NCBI GenBank assembly: GCA_028278025.1
Contig: JANQFE010000081.1
Coordinates: 1-61,122 of the forward strand
Direction: 5' to 3'
DNA from: Thermodesulfobacteriota bacterium
GTDB taxonomy: Bacteria > Desulfobacterota > WTBG01 > CAIYCZ01 > CAIRTM01
Length of the DNA: 61,122 nucleotides
Each line of letters opens with the position of its first letter. Positions within the stretch are counted from its first letter, which is position 1. The position numbers and the translations under genes are program-made. The notes below the pieces were generated by a model. It did no database searches, was not told the DNA's origin, and worked only from the letters and a program-made list of their open reading frames with translations. Of this stretch, positions 43,042 through 51,755 are shown in pieces.

Positions 43042-43923
43042 ATGACGAAACACACACAGCCGCTTGCCGAGGTATTTGGGCATCTTGTAAATAATCAGTC
43101 GAAAAAGGCAATCAGATACCGTTCACATCGTCTTTGCCCATTTAATAATAAGGTTCCCAATTGCACAAAAGATAAAGCCAAGAACCCTCTCGGTGTGTGT
43201 AGTGTGTTCCAAGATGGTACACCAGCAATAACCTGCCCTATCCGGTTTAGAGAAGATTGGCTGATAACCGATGATGCTTCTTCTTTTTTCTTTTCTAATG
43301 ATACTGCATGGAGTTCACTCACGGAAGTTCGACTGAATGATGCCAACGGAAAGTCAGCAGGCAATATTGACGTTGTACTTGTCGCATATAATGACAATGG
43401 AAAAATTCTCGACTTCGGGGCTCTTGAAGTACAAGCAGTTTATATTTCAGGAAACGTTCGCGAACCATTCGAATATTACATGAAAAGCCCAAAAACTCGC
43501 GGAAAAATGGATTGGACAAAAATGCCAAACTATCCACGTCCAGACTATCTTTCTTCCTCCCGCAAGCGTCTAGCTCCCCAATTGCTTTTCAAAGGTGGAA
43601 TTTTTCATTCTTGGCAAAAAAAAATAGCAGTAGCTTTGAATAAGTCCTTTTTTGATACACTGCCCCCATTAAGAACAGTATCTAAATCCAAAGCTGATAT
43701 AGCGTGGCTTATTTATGATCTTGAGATGACTAAGGAAGGCGGTCAAGGCAGGTATAAGCTTACGAAAGTTGAGGAAGTGTTTACGGAGTTTGCGCCAGCA
43801 TTGATGTCGATTACTACTCCCGCTCCTGGAAACATCGACGACTTTGTAAAATTGCTTCAGGAGAAACTTGATGAGCAACTGGAAACTCCTCCGACTAACA
43901 AAACAATTGAAAGACCATTTTGA
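43042..43923 (+). CDS. NotI-family type II restriction endonuclease
   Basis: A 293-residue protein matching NotI: LAEVFGHLV opens it, and four cysteines at about 32, 41, 53 and 65 (RLCPFNNKVPNCTK, PLGVCS, ITCPIRF) correspond to the iron-binding Cys4 fold that helps NotI read DNA. The PD-(D/E)XK-type active site is Asp110 (GNIDVVLV) and Glu129 and Gln131 (FGALEVQAVY), the same D...E-x-Q arrangement as NotI. It should cut double-stranded DNA at a specific site. The methyltransferase gene overlaps its end by 53 bases, as in R-M operons. The specificity is probably not that of NotI itself, because the partner methylates adenine. Confidence 0.85.
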   Translation: MTKHTQPLAEVFGHLVNNQSKKAIRYRSHRLCPFNNKVPNCTKDKAKNPLGVCSVFQDGTPAITCPIRFREDWLITDDASSFFFSNDTAWSSLTEVRLNDANGKSAGNIDVVLVAYNDNGKILDFGALEVQAVYISGNVREPFEYYMKSPKTRGKMDWTKMPNYPRPDYLSSSRKRLAPQLLFKGGIFHSWQKKIAVALNKSFFDTLPPLRTVSKSKADIAWLIYDLEMTKEGGQGRYKLTKVEEVFTEFAPALMSITTPAPGNIDDFVKLLQEKLDEQLETPPTNKTIERPF

Positions 43924-44908
43924 AATGAGTTCACCAAAACAACAAACATTATTCCCTGACTTGTATGAGGATAAGACTTCACTACCAAAACCAGTTAACG
44001 TCGCATCTGTACCGCAAAGAAGTCCTTTCCGCTACCCAGGCGGTAAGACATGGTTTGTTCCTGTATTCCGAGATTGGCTTCGGAATCATTATCCCAAACC
44101 CGAAATATTGATAGAACCGTTTGTTGGTGGAGGCATTATTAGCCTCACAGCCTTGTTTGAAAACCTTGTCTCGCATGTTGTGATGGTAGAGATTGATGAA
44201 GATATTGCCGCTGTTTGGCAATCTGTTGTTGACGGGCATGCAGAATGGCTGGCAAAAAAAATCCTTGATTTTGACCTAAATAAAAAAACCGTCATACATG
44301 AAATATCAAAAACTGACGTAAGCACAAAGGAGAAAGCGTTTCAAACAATCTTAAAAAATCGAACATTTCACGGGGGAATCCTTGCAGAGGGATCAGGTTT
44401 CCTAAAACATGGGGAGAATGGTAAAGGAATTCATTCTCGTTGGTATCCTGCAACGCTTTCTAAACGATTTGAAAACCTGAAACTAGTAGCCGATAGAATT
44501 AAGTTTCGTCAAGAAGACGGGTTGAATGTTATTCGAGAGTATTCTCATCGAGATGATGTAGTATTTTTTATTGATCCTCCTTATACGGCCGGTGGAAAGA
44601 AGGCTGGCAAACGTCTTTACCGTCATTTCGACCTCGACCATGAACGTTTGTTCGCCATCTTTGAAACTGTAAAAGGTGATTTTTTGATGACATACGATAA
44701 TGCAGATGAGGTTAAGACCATGGCAAGAAAGCATGGTTTTCAGATGCGCCTTGTTCCAATGAAAAATACTCACCATGCAACAATGAAAGAACTGGTGATT
44801 GGGAAAGATCTAAAATGGATGGATCGACATCCTGCTGTACATGAGCCTGTAGCTGAATACAAACCAACAAGTATGAGAAAAAAAGTCACAACAAGACGCT
44901 GTACCTGA
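43871..44908 (+). CDS. Dam-family (D12) N6-adenine DNA methyltransferase
   Basis: A 345-residue methyltransferase that should protect the host from the overlapping endonuclease. FRYPGGK (about residue 54) and IEPFVGGGIISL form the SAM site and DPPY (about 235) is the catalytic motif; this order and the FxYPGxK spelling are those of Dam/D12-class N6-adenine enzymes. The ATG at 43871 has AGGAG seven bases upstream and overlaps the nuclease gene by 53 bases; a later ATG at 43925 has no good ribosome site. Between the two motifs, residues 150-200 are a target-recognition-like region with HGGILAEGSGFLKHG. Confidence 0.92.
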   Translation: MSNWKLLRLTKQLKDHFEMSSPKQQTLFPDLYEDKTSLPKPVNVASVPQRSPFRYPGGKTWFVPVFRDWLRNHYPKPEILIEPFVGGGIISLTALFENLVSHVVMVEIDEDIAAVWQSVVDGHAEWLAKKILDFDLNKKTVIHEISKTDVSTKEKAFQTILKNRTFHGGILAEGSGFLKHGENGKGIHSRWYPATLSKRFENLKLVADRIKFRQEDGLNVIREYSHRDDVVFFIDPPYTAGGKKAGKRLYRHFDLDHERLFAIFETVKGDFLMTYDNADEVKTMARKHGFQMRLVPMKNTHHATMKELVIGKDLKWMDRHPAVHEPVAEYKPTSMRKKVTTRRCT

Positions 44909-44960
44909 TCGCTATTCCATTGGCACGTTTCATCGAAAACTCACCGCCGAAATCGAGGGA

Positions 44961-45010
44961 CAATGCTTAATTATTTCAAAAAAGAATGCAAATTAGAGAA
45001 TTAAGCATTG
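44961..45010. repeat. 12-bp perfect inverted repeat
   Basis: CAATGCTTAATT and its exact reverse complement AATTAAGCATTG are 26 bases apart, just after the methyltransferase gene. No T-run follows. Shortly downstream is GGGGTCAGGCATTCG, a type of sequence often found in dispersed repeats; a repeat remnant or a regulatory palindrome is possible. Confidence 0.55.
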
Positions 45011-45171
45011 CGTGCAATTGGGGTCAGGCATTCGTAAGTATAAAAATATTACTGACGTTGGGGAAAAATGCTTACTTTACAAAGTTAAAAAAACAGTGTA
45101 AAATTCTTTTATAATTTATTATAATAAATACTGTATTTAACGCTATCATGCATTTCCAGGTGAGGACCAGA

Positions 45172-45357
45172 ATGCGGTTTGCGAATATTAATGACATTGA
45201 CAGAGATCAGTGGAAAAAATGGCGGAAACTTTCAGCAGCTGAAAGACTCGATTATGCCTGCATGATATGGAATGACACATACGATCTGAGGAAGAATGCC
45301 AAAAAGAACCTCAGAATGGCCATTAAAAATTGTCCTGGAATCGCTGGAACAAAATAA
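45172..45357 (+). CDS. small protein paired with a nucleotidyltransferase
   Basis: A 61-residue protein, MRFANINDIDRDQWKKWRKL and then SAAERLDYACMIWNDTYDL; tryptophan-rich and basic at the end. The ATG at 45172 has GGTGAGG six bases upstream; an ATG at 45148 is an alternative. Its 3' end overlaps the nucleotidyltransferase gene by 62 bases, which implies coupled translation and a shared function. Size and position are those of the small partner in a toxin-antitoxin-like pair, but I recognise no family. Confidence 0.6.
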   Translation: MRFANINDIDRDQWKKWRKLSAAERLDYACMIWNDTYDLRKNAKKNLRMAIKNCPGIAGTK

Positions 45358-46087
45358 TGTTCGATACATTCTTTTGGGCGGCCAGGCAGTGGTGGCTTAC
45401 GGCGCTGCACAGTTTACCCGGGACGCAGATTTCTGGGTCAAGCCGACAAAAAAGAATCTTGCCTGCCTGCAAAAAGCGCTGAAACAATTGAAAGCCCGGA
45501 TACGATTCCTTCCGCCACTCGATATTGCATATCTGAAAAAGGGGCATGGAGTCCACTTTCGTTTCAACCACAGCGGACAAACATTTCTCATTGACTTTCT
45601 CGGGAAACCACCCAGGGTTGCTTCAAGTTTCGATAATGCATACAGCGATACGAACCGAATACAATGGCATGGACTCTCCGTGCCTTTAATAGACATCAAG
45701 CGTCTGATTGCAACAAAAAAAACTGAACGAGAAAAAGACTATATCGTAATAAAAGAGCTGGTTGATTCTGTGTTTGAAGAAGTAAAAGACAGTAAACCCC
45801 TCAGAAATAAACTTACTGCCTGGTTGCTGCAAGAGCTGCGAACACCCGACTCCTTGATCACTATCACAAAAGAATGGAAAAACGGCAAACAATATGCTCT
45901 GCAATCAGGCCGAGAGGCGGCCATACTGGCATGCTCCAAGACTGCAACTAATGATGATATTCAAAAAGCGCTGGAAAAGGAGAAAGAAAATCTCAGAAAG
46001 GCTGACAAAGAATACTGGAAGCCTTTTCGTGATGAAATAAAGAACATGAGAAAAGAACAACGCAGAAAATCGCAGACAGGTAAATAA
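45296..46087 (+). CDS. nucleotidyltransferase-fold protein
   Basis: A 263-residue protein. The N-terminal half is a nucleotidyltransferase of the MNT/AbiEii-like kind: YILLGGQAVVAYGAAQFTR supplies the GG helix and DADFWV the metal-binding D-x-D, with a third acidic position likely in FLIDFLG. LIDIKRLIATKK follows, as in this superfamily. The C-terminal third is helical and strongly charged. GAGGA lies just before the ATG. Next to a restriction-modification pair, a role as a toxin or antitoxin that adds nucleotides to RNA or protein is plausible. A drug-resistance nucleotidyltransferase is less likely. Confidence 0.75.
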   Translation: MPKRTSEWPLKIVLESLEQNNVRYILLGGQAVVAYGAAQFTRDADFWVKPTKKNLACLQKALKQLKARIRFLPPLDIAYLKKGHGVHFRFNHSGQTFLIDFLGKPPRVASSFDNAYSDTNRIQWHGLSVPLIDIKRLIATKKTEREKDYIVIKELVDSVFEEVKDSKPLRNKLTAWLLQELRTPDSLITITKEWKNGKQYALQSGREAAILACSKTATNDDIQKALEKEKENLRKADKEYWKPFRDEIKNMRKEQRRKSQTGK

Positions 46088-46279
46088 TGAGTACTGCTGT
46101 GACTGAAGTCGTTAATTATTTGAGATTATAGAATGACGGCTGTTGTGGGCCAGAACCCCAAAACACTCCTATACGTTGGATATACTTTAACTTTTTACAT
46201 TTAGCCCTGAATCCTGCAAACACTCCTTTGATTAATCCATATAGCCGGTGAAAACCTGCCCCTTTTTATCACTACTTTT

Positions 46280-48286
46280 TCATCGTGTCCTGGCGTGATA
46301 GGCATCATCATCCGTTGGGGGAATCGGTGCGGTGTCCGGCCTGATTTCACTCCATTGAAACGTCTGGCAATCCTCACAGGTTGCCGACCCTGCGGGAATA
46401 ACCCAGTTAGCCGGCAGGCTTTGCGTGGTCATATCCGTTGTTCCGTAAACGCCGACCCAGGGCTGCTGGGTTGTAGCCCCTTCAGATGTAGTAATGGTTT
46501 CAGTTCCGGTAACAATTGCAGCCAGCAGCAACTCATAGGTTGCTTCACTTACGTCGGGATCAAGCACAAATTCAATCAGGCAGCTCATACCTGGTGTGCC
46601 GGTATAGGTAATGGACTGTGGTACAACCGGACCGGACCCCTGGGCCTCTACTTCATGATAGTCGCCGAACTCATCAGTCCACTCGCCGCTGATTTCCCAG
46701 TTTAGAGATCCTCTTTCTGCGGCAAACAGGCTGTTGCTGAACAAACCCTGCGCGGTTGTAGCTTCCCCGTCTATTTCACTGCGCATCAGCTGCAGCAGCA
46801 CACGCCCTTCAAATTCAGCCGAGATCGTGCCGCTGTATTGGCCTGTGCGCTGAATTGTCCAGTCAGCGCTGCCGCTGAAACTTGTCAGGCGCATGGCATT
46901 GCTGTCAAGATTATCATTGACACGCACCACAATATCGCCTGCAGTGCTATCATCCGACAGCATTGCAACAATCTGGTCACTCTGCCATAACACAATTTGC
47001 GAAAGCGGCTGGTTGTTAAGCCGCACCTGGCCCTGGTTCGGTCCAAAATAACCTGTCAGAACAATACTCGGATCCTGCACCCCTGCTACTGCTTCGGCTG
47101 CCCACTGATAATAGCCGCCGGTTATAATCGGGCGAGCAGCCGTATCTTCATCACCCGTCGTGGTTCGGCGCTGGTAACTGAGGTTGGCACGCGACTGACG
47201 GGTACGCCCTTCTTCTTCCAGGTGTTCATACACCTGCAGGGCTGTAAAAGGTCTCGACGGGGGGGTAAGATCATCCGCCTCTACCTGGCTGTAGCCACAC
47301 AGACGGTCAAAAAACAGTGCTGCCGTCTGAGATCCCCTGCGGCGCAGGACACGGTTGTTCCAGCCGAACACTATTTCAGCACCATTGTTGATAAAAGTAT
47401 CAGCAAGACTGACGTCAACACCGGTGTCCAGCGAAAAGCAGGTATCAAGATAGATAATACTGTTTGGCAGACCCCCGTCCAGATAGCGATCAAAAAACAA
47501 GGGAGTCAGTACAAGCGTGTTGCCGTGTTCTCCTGAACCAAATTCAATGAGATGAGCATTAATATCCTCAGCATATTCACTGTCCTCGTAGGCGGCACCG
47601 TCTATTTCGGTGGTGGTATAAATATAATTAAAAGAACGTCCTGACAGTGAACTGTTATCTGAGGGGTCTTCTGCAGCAGGCAGGCTGCCTGAGCCACCGT
47701 GTCCATTTAAATAAATAACGCCATTATGGTTATCATCCCAATTTTTAAACCATTCAACGGTAGGGCTTTCGGGTGTGTCCGGCACGATGTAACCTGCGTA
47801 CTCAAGAGCATCTATCACCTGTTGACTGGAGCTGCTGATCACTGCCGAGCCTGAACCTCCGGGATACACTGCCACGGTTGCAGGCGGCGTTGATCGCTCA
47901 GTCACTTCAGGGAAGCCGTATGGTGTTACCCTTGCAGCGGCAATGTCGGCCTCTGTTTCGTTATCATCATCTGCCTCACCCTTCAGGTTGCAGTTAAAAT
48001 AATGCAGTACGCCGGACTGGTACTGGATTACACAGGTTTCATCATCCTTCAGTTCAACCGTCGCGACCTCTTCAAGGCTCTGGGCATAGTCTAGAAAGCT
48101 GTCCGCGTCATCCGGCCACTGATTGTCATTGCAGATATCCATGAAAAAATCACCGGCCTGCTTGGCAGCCTCTACCGTATCAAAAAGTGGTCCGGGCTGA
48201 TCCGGCACAGCTCCATTGTTACAGCCAAAAGAAATGACGCACCAAATGATCATGCTAAAAGAAAACAGTGAGTGTATGTATCTCAT
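46280..48286 (-). CDS. lipoprotein with caspase-like (clan CD) peptidase domain and IPT/TIG-like domain
   Basis: A 668-residue protein with a signal peptide ending in a lipobox (ISFGC, Cys22), so probably lipid-anchored outside the cytoplasm. Residues 135-345 look like a clan CD peptidase: GVIYLNGHGGSG holds the catalytic-type His196 and SIIYLDTCFSLDTG the Cys283, the H-G and D-x-C pattern of caspases and gingipains. Residues from about 410 (PSIVLTGYFGPNQGQVRLNN) resemble an IPT/TIG beta domain, and the rest is beta-rich with paired cysteines at the end (CEDCQTF). Substrate and role unknown. It is monocistronic and precedes nothing related. Confidence 0.7.
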   Translation of the reverse strand: MRYIHSLFSFSMIIWCVISFGCNNGAVPDQPGPLFDTVEAAKQAGDFFMDICNDNQWPDDADSFLDYAQSLEEVATVELKDDETCVIQYQSGVLHYFNCNLKGEADDDNETEADIAAARVTPYGFPEVTERSTPPATVAVYPGGSGSAVISSSSQQVIDALEYAGYIVPDTPESPTVEWFKNWDDNHNGVIYLNGHGGSGSLPAAEDPSDNSSLSGRSFNYIYTTTEIDGAAYEDSEYAEDINAHLIEFGSGEHGNTLVLTPLFFDRYLDGGLPNSIIYLDTCFSLDTGVDVSLADTFINNGAEIVFGWNNRVLRRRGSQTAALFFDRLCGYSQVEADDLTPPSRPFTALQVYEHLEEEGRTRQSRANLSYQRRTTTGDEDTAARPIITGGYYQWAAEAVAGVQDPSIVLTGYFGPNQGQVRLNNQPLSQIVLWQSDQIVAMLSDDSTAGDIVVRVNDNLDSNAMRLTSFSGSADWTIQRTGQYSGTISAEFEGRVLLQLMRSEIDGEATTAQGLFSNSLFAAERGSLNWEISGEWTDEFGDYHEVEAQGSGPVVPQSITYTGTPGMSCLIEFVLDPDVSEATYELLLAAIVTGTETITTSEGATTQQPWVGVYGTTDMTTQSLPANWVIPAGSATCEDCQTFQWSEIRPDTAPIPPTDDDAYHARTR

Positions 48287-48413
48287 TGTGGCCTCCCGTG
48301 AATTTGTCTACTATGCAAAAACTGATGACGAGTTGCACTCCCCTGCATCTAAAAGAATTTTTCCTGCTTTGCTATAGTAAGTGTCTAAACCATAAGAAGA
48401 TTTTTTTCAAGCA

Positions 48414-48449
48414 TAAAAAAGGCCGCCTTTTTTAAAGGCGGCCTTTTTT
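48414..48449 (-). terminator. intrinsic terminator of the dehydrogenase-complex operon
   Basis: AAGGCCGCCTTT and AAAGGCGGCCTT pair around a three-base loop with T-runs on both sides, so it may act in both directions. On the minus strand it follows the E3 gene by about 20 bases. Confidence 0.85.
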
Positions 48450-48469
48450 GTTTTTTAGCTATCTTTATT

Positions 48470-50212
48470 TTACTTTCTCTTCTTCGGCATATGTATAGCC
48501 TTGGCATCCACATCCAGGGCTGCTTCCATGATGCTCTCGGCAATCGTGGGATGCGCATGGATGGTGTGGGCCATCTCCTCAAAGGTGGCCTCCATCTGGA
48601 TAGCCAGGGCGGCCTCATTGATCAGGTCGGTTGCATGGGGCCCCAAGATGGCAACACCCAGTACCTCGCCGTACTTTTTATCGGCAATAATTTTGACCAG
48701 ACCGCTGGTCTCGTTGATCACCAAGGCCTTGCCGCAGCCTACAAACGGGAAACGGCCGATCTGCACATCACCGTACTGTTTCTTGGCATCGGCTTCGCTT
48801 AAACCCACACTGGCAACCTCAGGGGTAGTGTATACGGCCCGCGGGGTTGAACGATAATTCATGCGATGGGGCTGTCCCAGAGCATTCAGGGCGGCACATT
48901 CACCTTCAGCCGTGGCCACATGGGCCAGCATGAAGTTACCGATCACATCACCAATAGCATAAATTCCTTTAACACTGGTCTCAAGGTACTCATTAACCTT
49001 GATAAAGTTTTTATCCATGGCAACGCCGACCTTGTCGAGCCCAAGTCCCTCAGTGTAAGGTGAGCGTCCTACTGCTACCAGCACAAGTTCAACTTCCTTT
49101 TGCTTATCGCCAAAAGTGACCAGCTTCTTTTTGCCCTTGGCCTCAATCTTGCTGACCGAGGTGTTGGTATGAATTTCAACGCCTTCCTTCTGGATCAAAC
49201 CGGCAAACCCGGCTGCGATTTCTGCATCTTCATAGGGCAGAATCTGGGGCAGCATTTCAACGACGGTCACCTCAACATCCATACGGCTCATCACCTGAGC
49301 AAACTCCATTCCAATGACTCCGCCGCCGATAATCAGAATGCTTTGGGGCAGCTTTTCAAGGTTGAGAGCCTCATCGGAAGTAATCACGCCTTCCAGCTCG
49401 GCCCCATGGATAGGCACGCGGCTGGGAATCGAACCGGTTGCAATGATAATCTTATCAGCCTTAATCTCTTCCCCGGTCTCAATAACTTTAACAGTAGTAG
49501 CATCAACAAGTGTGCCGGTACCATTGACAATTTTCATGCCGTGGCTCTTTAGAATTCCACCCAGACCACCTACGAGCTGCTTGACAACCGTGTTCTTACG
49601 GCTCATGACTGCCGGGAAATCAATTGATACGCCTGAGGTCTTAACACCAAACACTTCGGAGTTCTTGGCATCATGGTACGTACCGGCTGACTGCAAAAGT
49701 GACTTTGTGGGAATACAGCCGCGGTTCAGGCAGGTTCCGCCGAACTGATCCTTTTCAATAATGGTTACCTTGGCACCCAGCTGGGCTGCTCTGATCGCAG
49801 CAGGGTATCCGCCGGGACCGCCGCCGATTACCACTATATGGGTATCTCCTGCAGCAGGTGCGGATACTGCAGGTGCCCCTGTACTTGCAGAGGCCGGATC
49901 CTGGGCCGCCGGAGCTTCTGCGGCAGCGGGTGCAGCGGCCGGGGCGCCGCCTGCTGCAACACTGTCATATTCAACCTTGTCGGCTGCAATCACACCGATC
50001 AGCTCTGCTACCGGAACCTCTCCATCCTGGGGCACAATAATATGCAGCAGCCCGGTTGCCGGTGCTTCAACTTCATAGGTAATCTTTTCCGTTTCAACAA
50101 TCAGAAGGATATCACCCTGTTTTACTTCGCCGCCCTCGGCTACCTTCCACTCCACGATCTTGCCGGTTTCCATAGTTAGCCCGAGTTTGGGCATGGTTAC
50201 ATTTGTTGCCAT
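48470..50212 (-). CDS. lpdA: dihydrolipoyl dehydrogenase (E3) with N-terminal lipoyl domain
   Basis: Reoxidises the dihydrolipoyl arms of the 2-oxoacid dehydrogenase complex with NAD. Residues 1-80 are a lipoyl domain with the lipoylated lysine in VETEKITYEVEA, followed by an Ala/Pro-rich linker. The E3 body starts at about 125: VVIGGGPGGYPAAIRAAQLGA (FAD), then GGTCLNRGCIPTK with the redox-active disulfide, ILIIGGGVIGMEFAQVMSR (NAD) and the C-terminal HAHPTIAES with the catalytic His-Glu pair. The lipoyl part and the upstream DNA are nearly the same as at the E2 gene. Last gene of the operon, before a terminator. Confidence 0.93.
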   Translation of the reverse strand: MATNVTMPKLGLTMETGKIVEWKVAEGGEVKQGDILLIVETEKITYEVEAPATGLLHIIVPQDGEVPVAELIGVIAADKVEYDSVAAGGAPAAAPAAAEAPAAQDPASASTGAPAVSAPAAGDTHIVVIGGGPGGYPAAIRAAQLGAKVTIIEKDQFGGTCLNRGCIPTKSLLQSAGTYHDAKNSEVFGVKTSGVSIDFPAVMSRKNTVVKQLVGGLGGILKSHGMKIVNGTGTLVDATTVKVIETGEEIKADKIIIATGSIPSRVPIHGAELEGVITSDEALNLEKLPQSILIIGGGVIGMEFAQVMSRMDVEVTVVEMLPQILPYEDAEIAAGFAGLIQKEGVEIHTNTSVSKIEAKGKKKLVTFGDKQKEVELVLVAVGRSPYTEGLGLDKVGVAMDKNFIKVNEYLETSVKGIYAIGDVIGNFMLAHVATAEGECAALNALGQPHRMNYRSTPRAVYTTPEVASVGLSEADAKKQYGDVQIGRFPFVGCGKALVINETSGLVKIIADKKYGEVLGVAILGPHATDLINEAALAIQMEATFEEMAHTIHAHPTIAESIMEAALDVDAKAIHMPKKRK

Positions 50213-50352
50213 AAGTATCTACTCCTTTTATTCTCAGATTTTGATTCGATACTGCTCAATGGTACTATCCATTCCATGCTGTTCTATCACAGCTCTTGAG
50301 CTGCTGCGCTCGTAAGCTAATAGCAGATTATGAGCTTATCAGCTCACGAGCT
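49947..50352. repeat. duplicated segment A: lipoyl domain, leader and hairpin before E3
   Basis: From the lipoyl-domain end through the start codon, the leader and an intergenic hairpin (50308-50351, arms starting GCTCGTAAGCTAATA) this aligns over its whole length, with many silent changes, to 51491-51895. The unit stops close to the 3' ends of the E2 and E1 beta genes. Confidence 0.85.
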
Positions 50353-50354
50353 CA

Positions 50355-51755
50355 TCACGCCAGTGTCATCATGGGGTCTTCCATGTACTCTTTCAGTGTC
50401 TGCATGAATCGGCCTGCTTCAGCTCCGTCGATGGTGCGGTGGTCATAAGTCAGCGCCAGATTCATCATGGGCCTGATCACGATTTGTTTGTCAACAACTA
50501 CAGCCCGGTCCTTTATGGTGCCGACACCCAGGATTGCATTTTCCGGCTGGTTGATGATGGCCGTAAACGTATCAGTCCCGAACATGCCCATAGCCGACAG
50601 CGTAAAAGTACCTCCACTCATCTGGTCGGGACCCAGTTTGCCGTTGCGGCCTTTGTCGATAAGATCAACGCGGTCCTTGGCGATCTCGATGATGGACTTT
50701 TTGTCTGTAGTCCGGATAACGGGCACTACCAGACCGGCCTTAATGGCCATTGCCATACCCACATTTATATCTTCCTGATACAGGATACCCTGACCCTCTA
50801 TCCAGCGTGTGTTAATAACCGGGTGCTGACGAATGGCCATAGCTGTGATTTTCAGCATAAAGTCGGTAATAGTAACGCGCACTCCGTGCTTTTTCTCTGC
50901 GGTCTTCAACAGCTTCTGACGAAAATTCTGAATGGCTGTGGCGTCAATTTCATAGACCATATAGGCCATGGCAGCCTCGTTGCAGCTCTGAAGCATCTTG
51001 CGCGCAATAACCTTGCGCATACCGGTGAGTTTCTCCACACGGTCGTTGGGGCCCATACCGGGCACCTCTGCAGCAGCCTCTTTCTTTTCGGCTGCCGCTG
51101 GAGCGGCCTTCTGCGCTGCCATAAACTGCTCTACATCTTCCTTGGTGATCTTGCCGTTGGGGCCGGTACCGCTGATCAGGGAAAGGTCGAGATTGTTGGC
51201 ATCGGCAATCTTTTTGGCAACAGGTGTAATTCTGACCTTGTTGGAGGCAAGGTAGCCCTCAACATCTTTTTTGACAATACGTCCATCCGGGCCAGTGCCG
51301 GCAATCAGGCTGATATCAATATCGGCCTCGGCGGCAAGCTTGCGCGCAAACGGTGAAGATTTCACACGCTCGCCCGGCGCGCGCTGTGGTGCCTGCACAG
51401 GAGCTGCGGGGGCTGTTTGTGCTGCAGGGCTCTCTGGTGCGGATGTCTGAGCCTCTGCCGGGGCCGGGGCGGCAGCGGCTGCCGGAGTTCCGCCTGCTGC
51501 AACGCTGTCATATTCAGCCTTGTCGGCTGCAATCACACCAATCAGCTCAGCTACCGGTACCTCACCTTCCTGGGGCACTATAATATGCAGCAACCCGGTT
51601 CCGGGTGCTTCGACTTCATAGGTAATCTTTTCGGTTTCCACAATCAGCAGAATTTCACCCTGCTTGACCTCACCGCCTTCAGCTATTTTCCATTCAACGA
51701 TTTTACCCGTTTCCATGGTAAGGCCGAGTTTGGGCATGGTTACATTTGTTGCCAT
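50355..51755 (-). CDS. dihydrolipoyllysine acyltransferase (E2) with two subunit-binding domains
   Basis: Core of the 2-oxoacid dehydrogenase complex; transfers the acyl group from lipoyl to CoA. Domains in order: lipoyl (1-80, lysine in VETEKITYEVEA), Ala/Pro linker, a first peripheral subunit-binding domain (SSPFARKLAAEADIDIS... GRIVKKDV), a second one (ITPVAKKIADANNLDLS... GKITKEDV), and the catalytic domain from about 240 with LTYDHRTIDGAEAGRFM. Two binding domains in one E2 are unusual; most have one. 466 residues. The acyl specificity (acetyl, or branched) cannot be read from the sequence. Lies between E1 beta and E3. Confidence 0.93.
   Translation of the reverse strand: MATNVTMPKLGLTMETGKIVEWKIAEGGEVKQGEILLIVETEKITYEVEAPGTGLLHIIVPQEGEVPVAELIGVIAADKAEYDSVAAGGTPAAAAAPAPAEAQTSAPESPAAQTAPAAPVQAPQRAPGERVKSSPFARKLAAEADIDISLIAGTGPDGRIVKKDVEGYLASNKVRITPVAKKIADANNLDLSLISGTGPNGKITKEDVEQFMAAQKAAPAAAEKKEAAAEVPGMGPNDRVEKLTGMRKVIARKMLQSCNEAAMAYMVYEIDATAIQNFRQKLLKTAEKKHGVRVTITDFMLKITAMAIRQHPVINTRWIEGQGILYQEDINVGMAMAIKAGLVVPVIRTTDKKSIIEIAKDRVDLIDKGRNGKLGPDQMSGGTFTLSAMGMFGTDTFTAIINQPENAILGVGTIKDRAVVVDKQIVIRPMMNLALTYDHRTIDGAEAGRFMQTLKEYMEDPMMTLA

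Noticed and set aside
42451..46279. Prophage or integrative element
   Set aside because: No integrase, tail, capsid or replication gene, no att-like direct repeats recognised; only the restriction pair and the nucleotidyltransferase unit are visible.
48470..50212. Reading the lipoyl-E3 gene as an assembly chimaera of E2 and E3
   Set aside because: The frame is continuous through lipoyl domain, linker and E3, the coding copies differ by many silent changes, and lipoyl-E3 fusions are known from other bacteria.
50439..51356. 305-codon plus-strand frame opposite the E2 gene
   Set aside because: The minus strand carries unmistakable lipoyl, binding and catalytic domains; the opposite frame stays open only because of the codon usage of E2.
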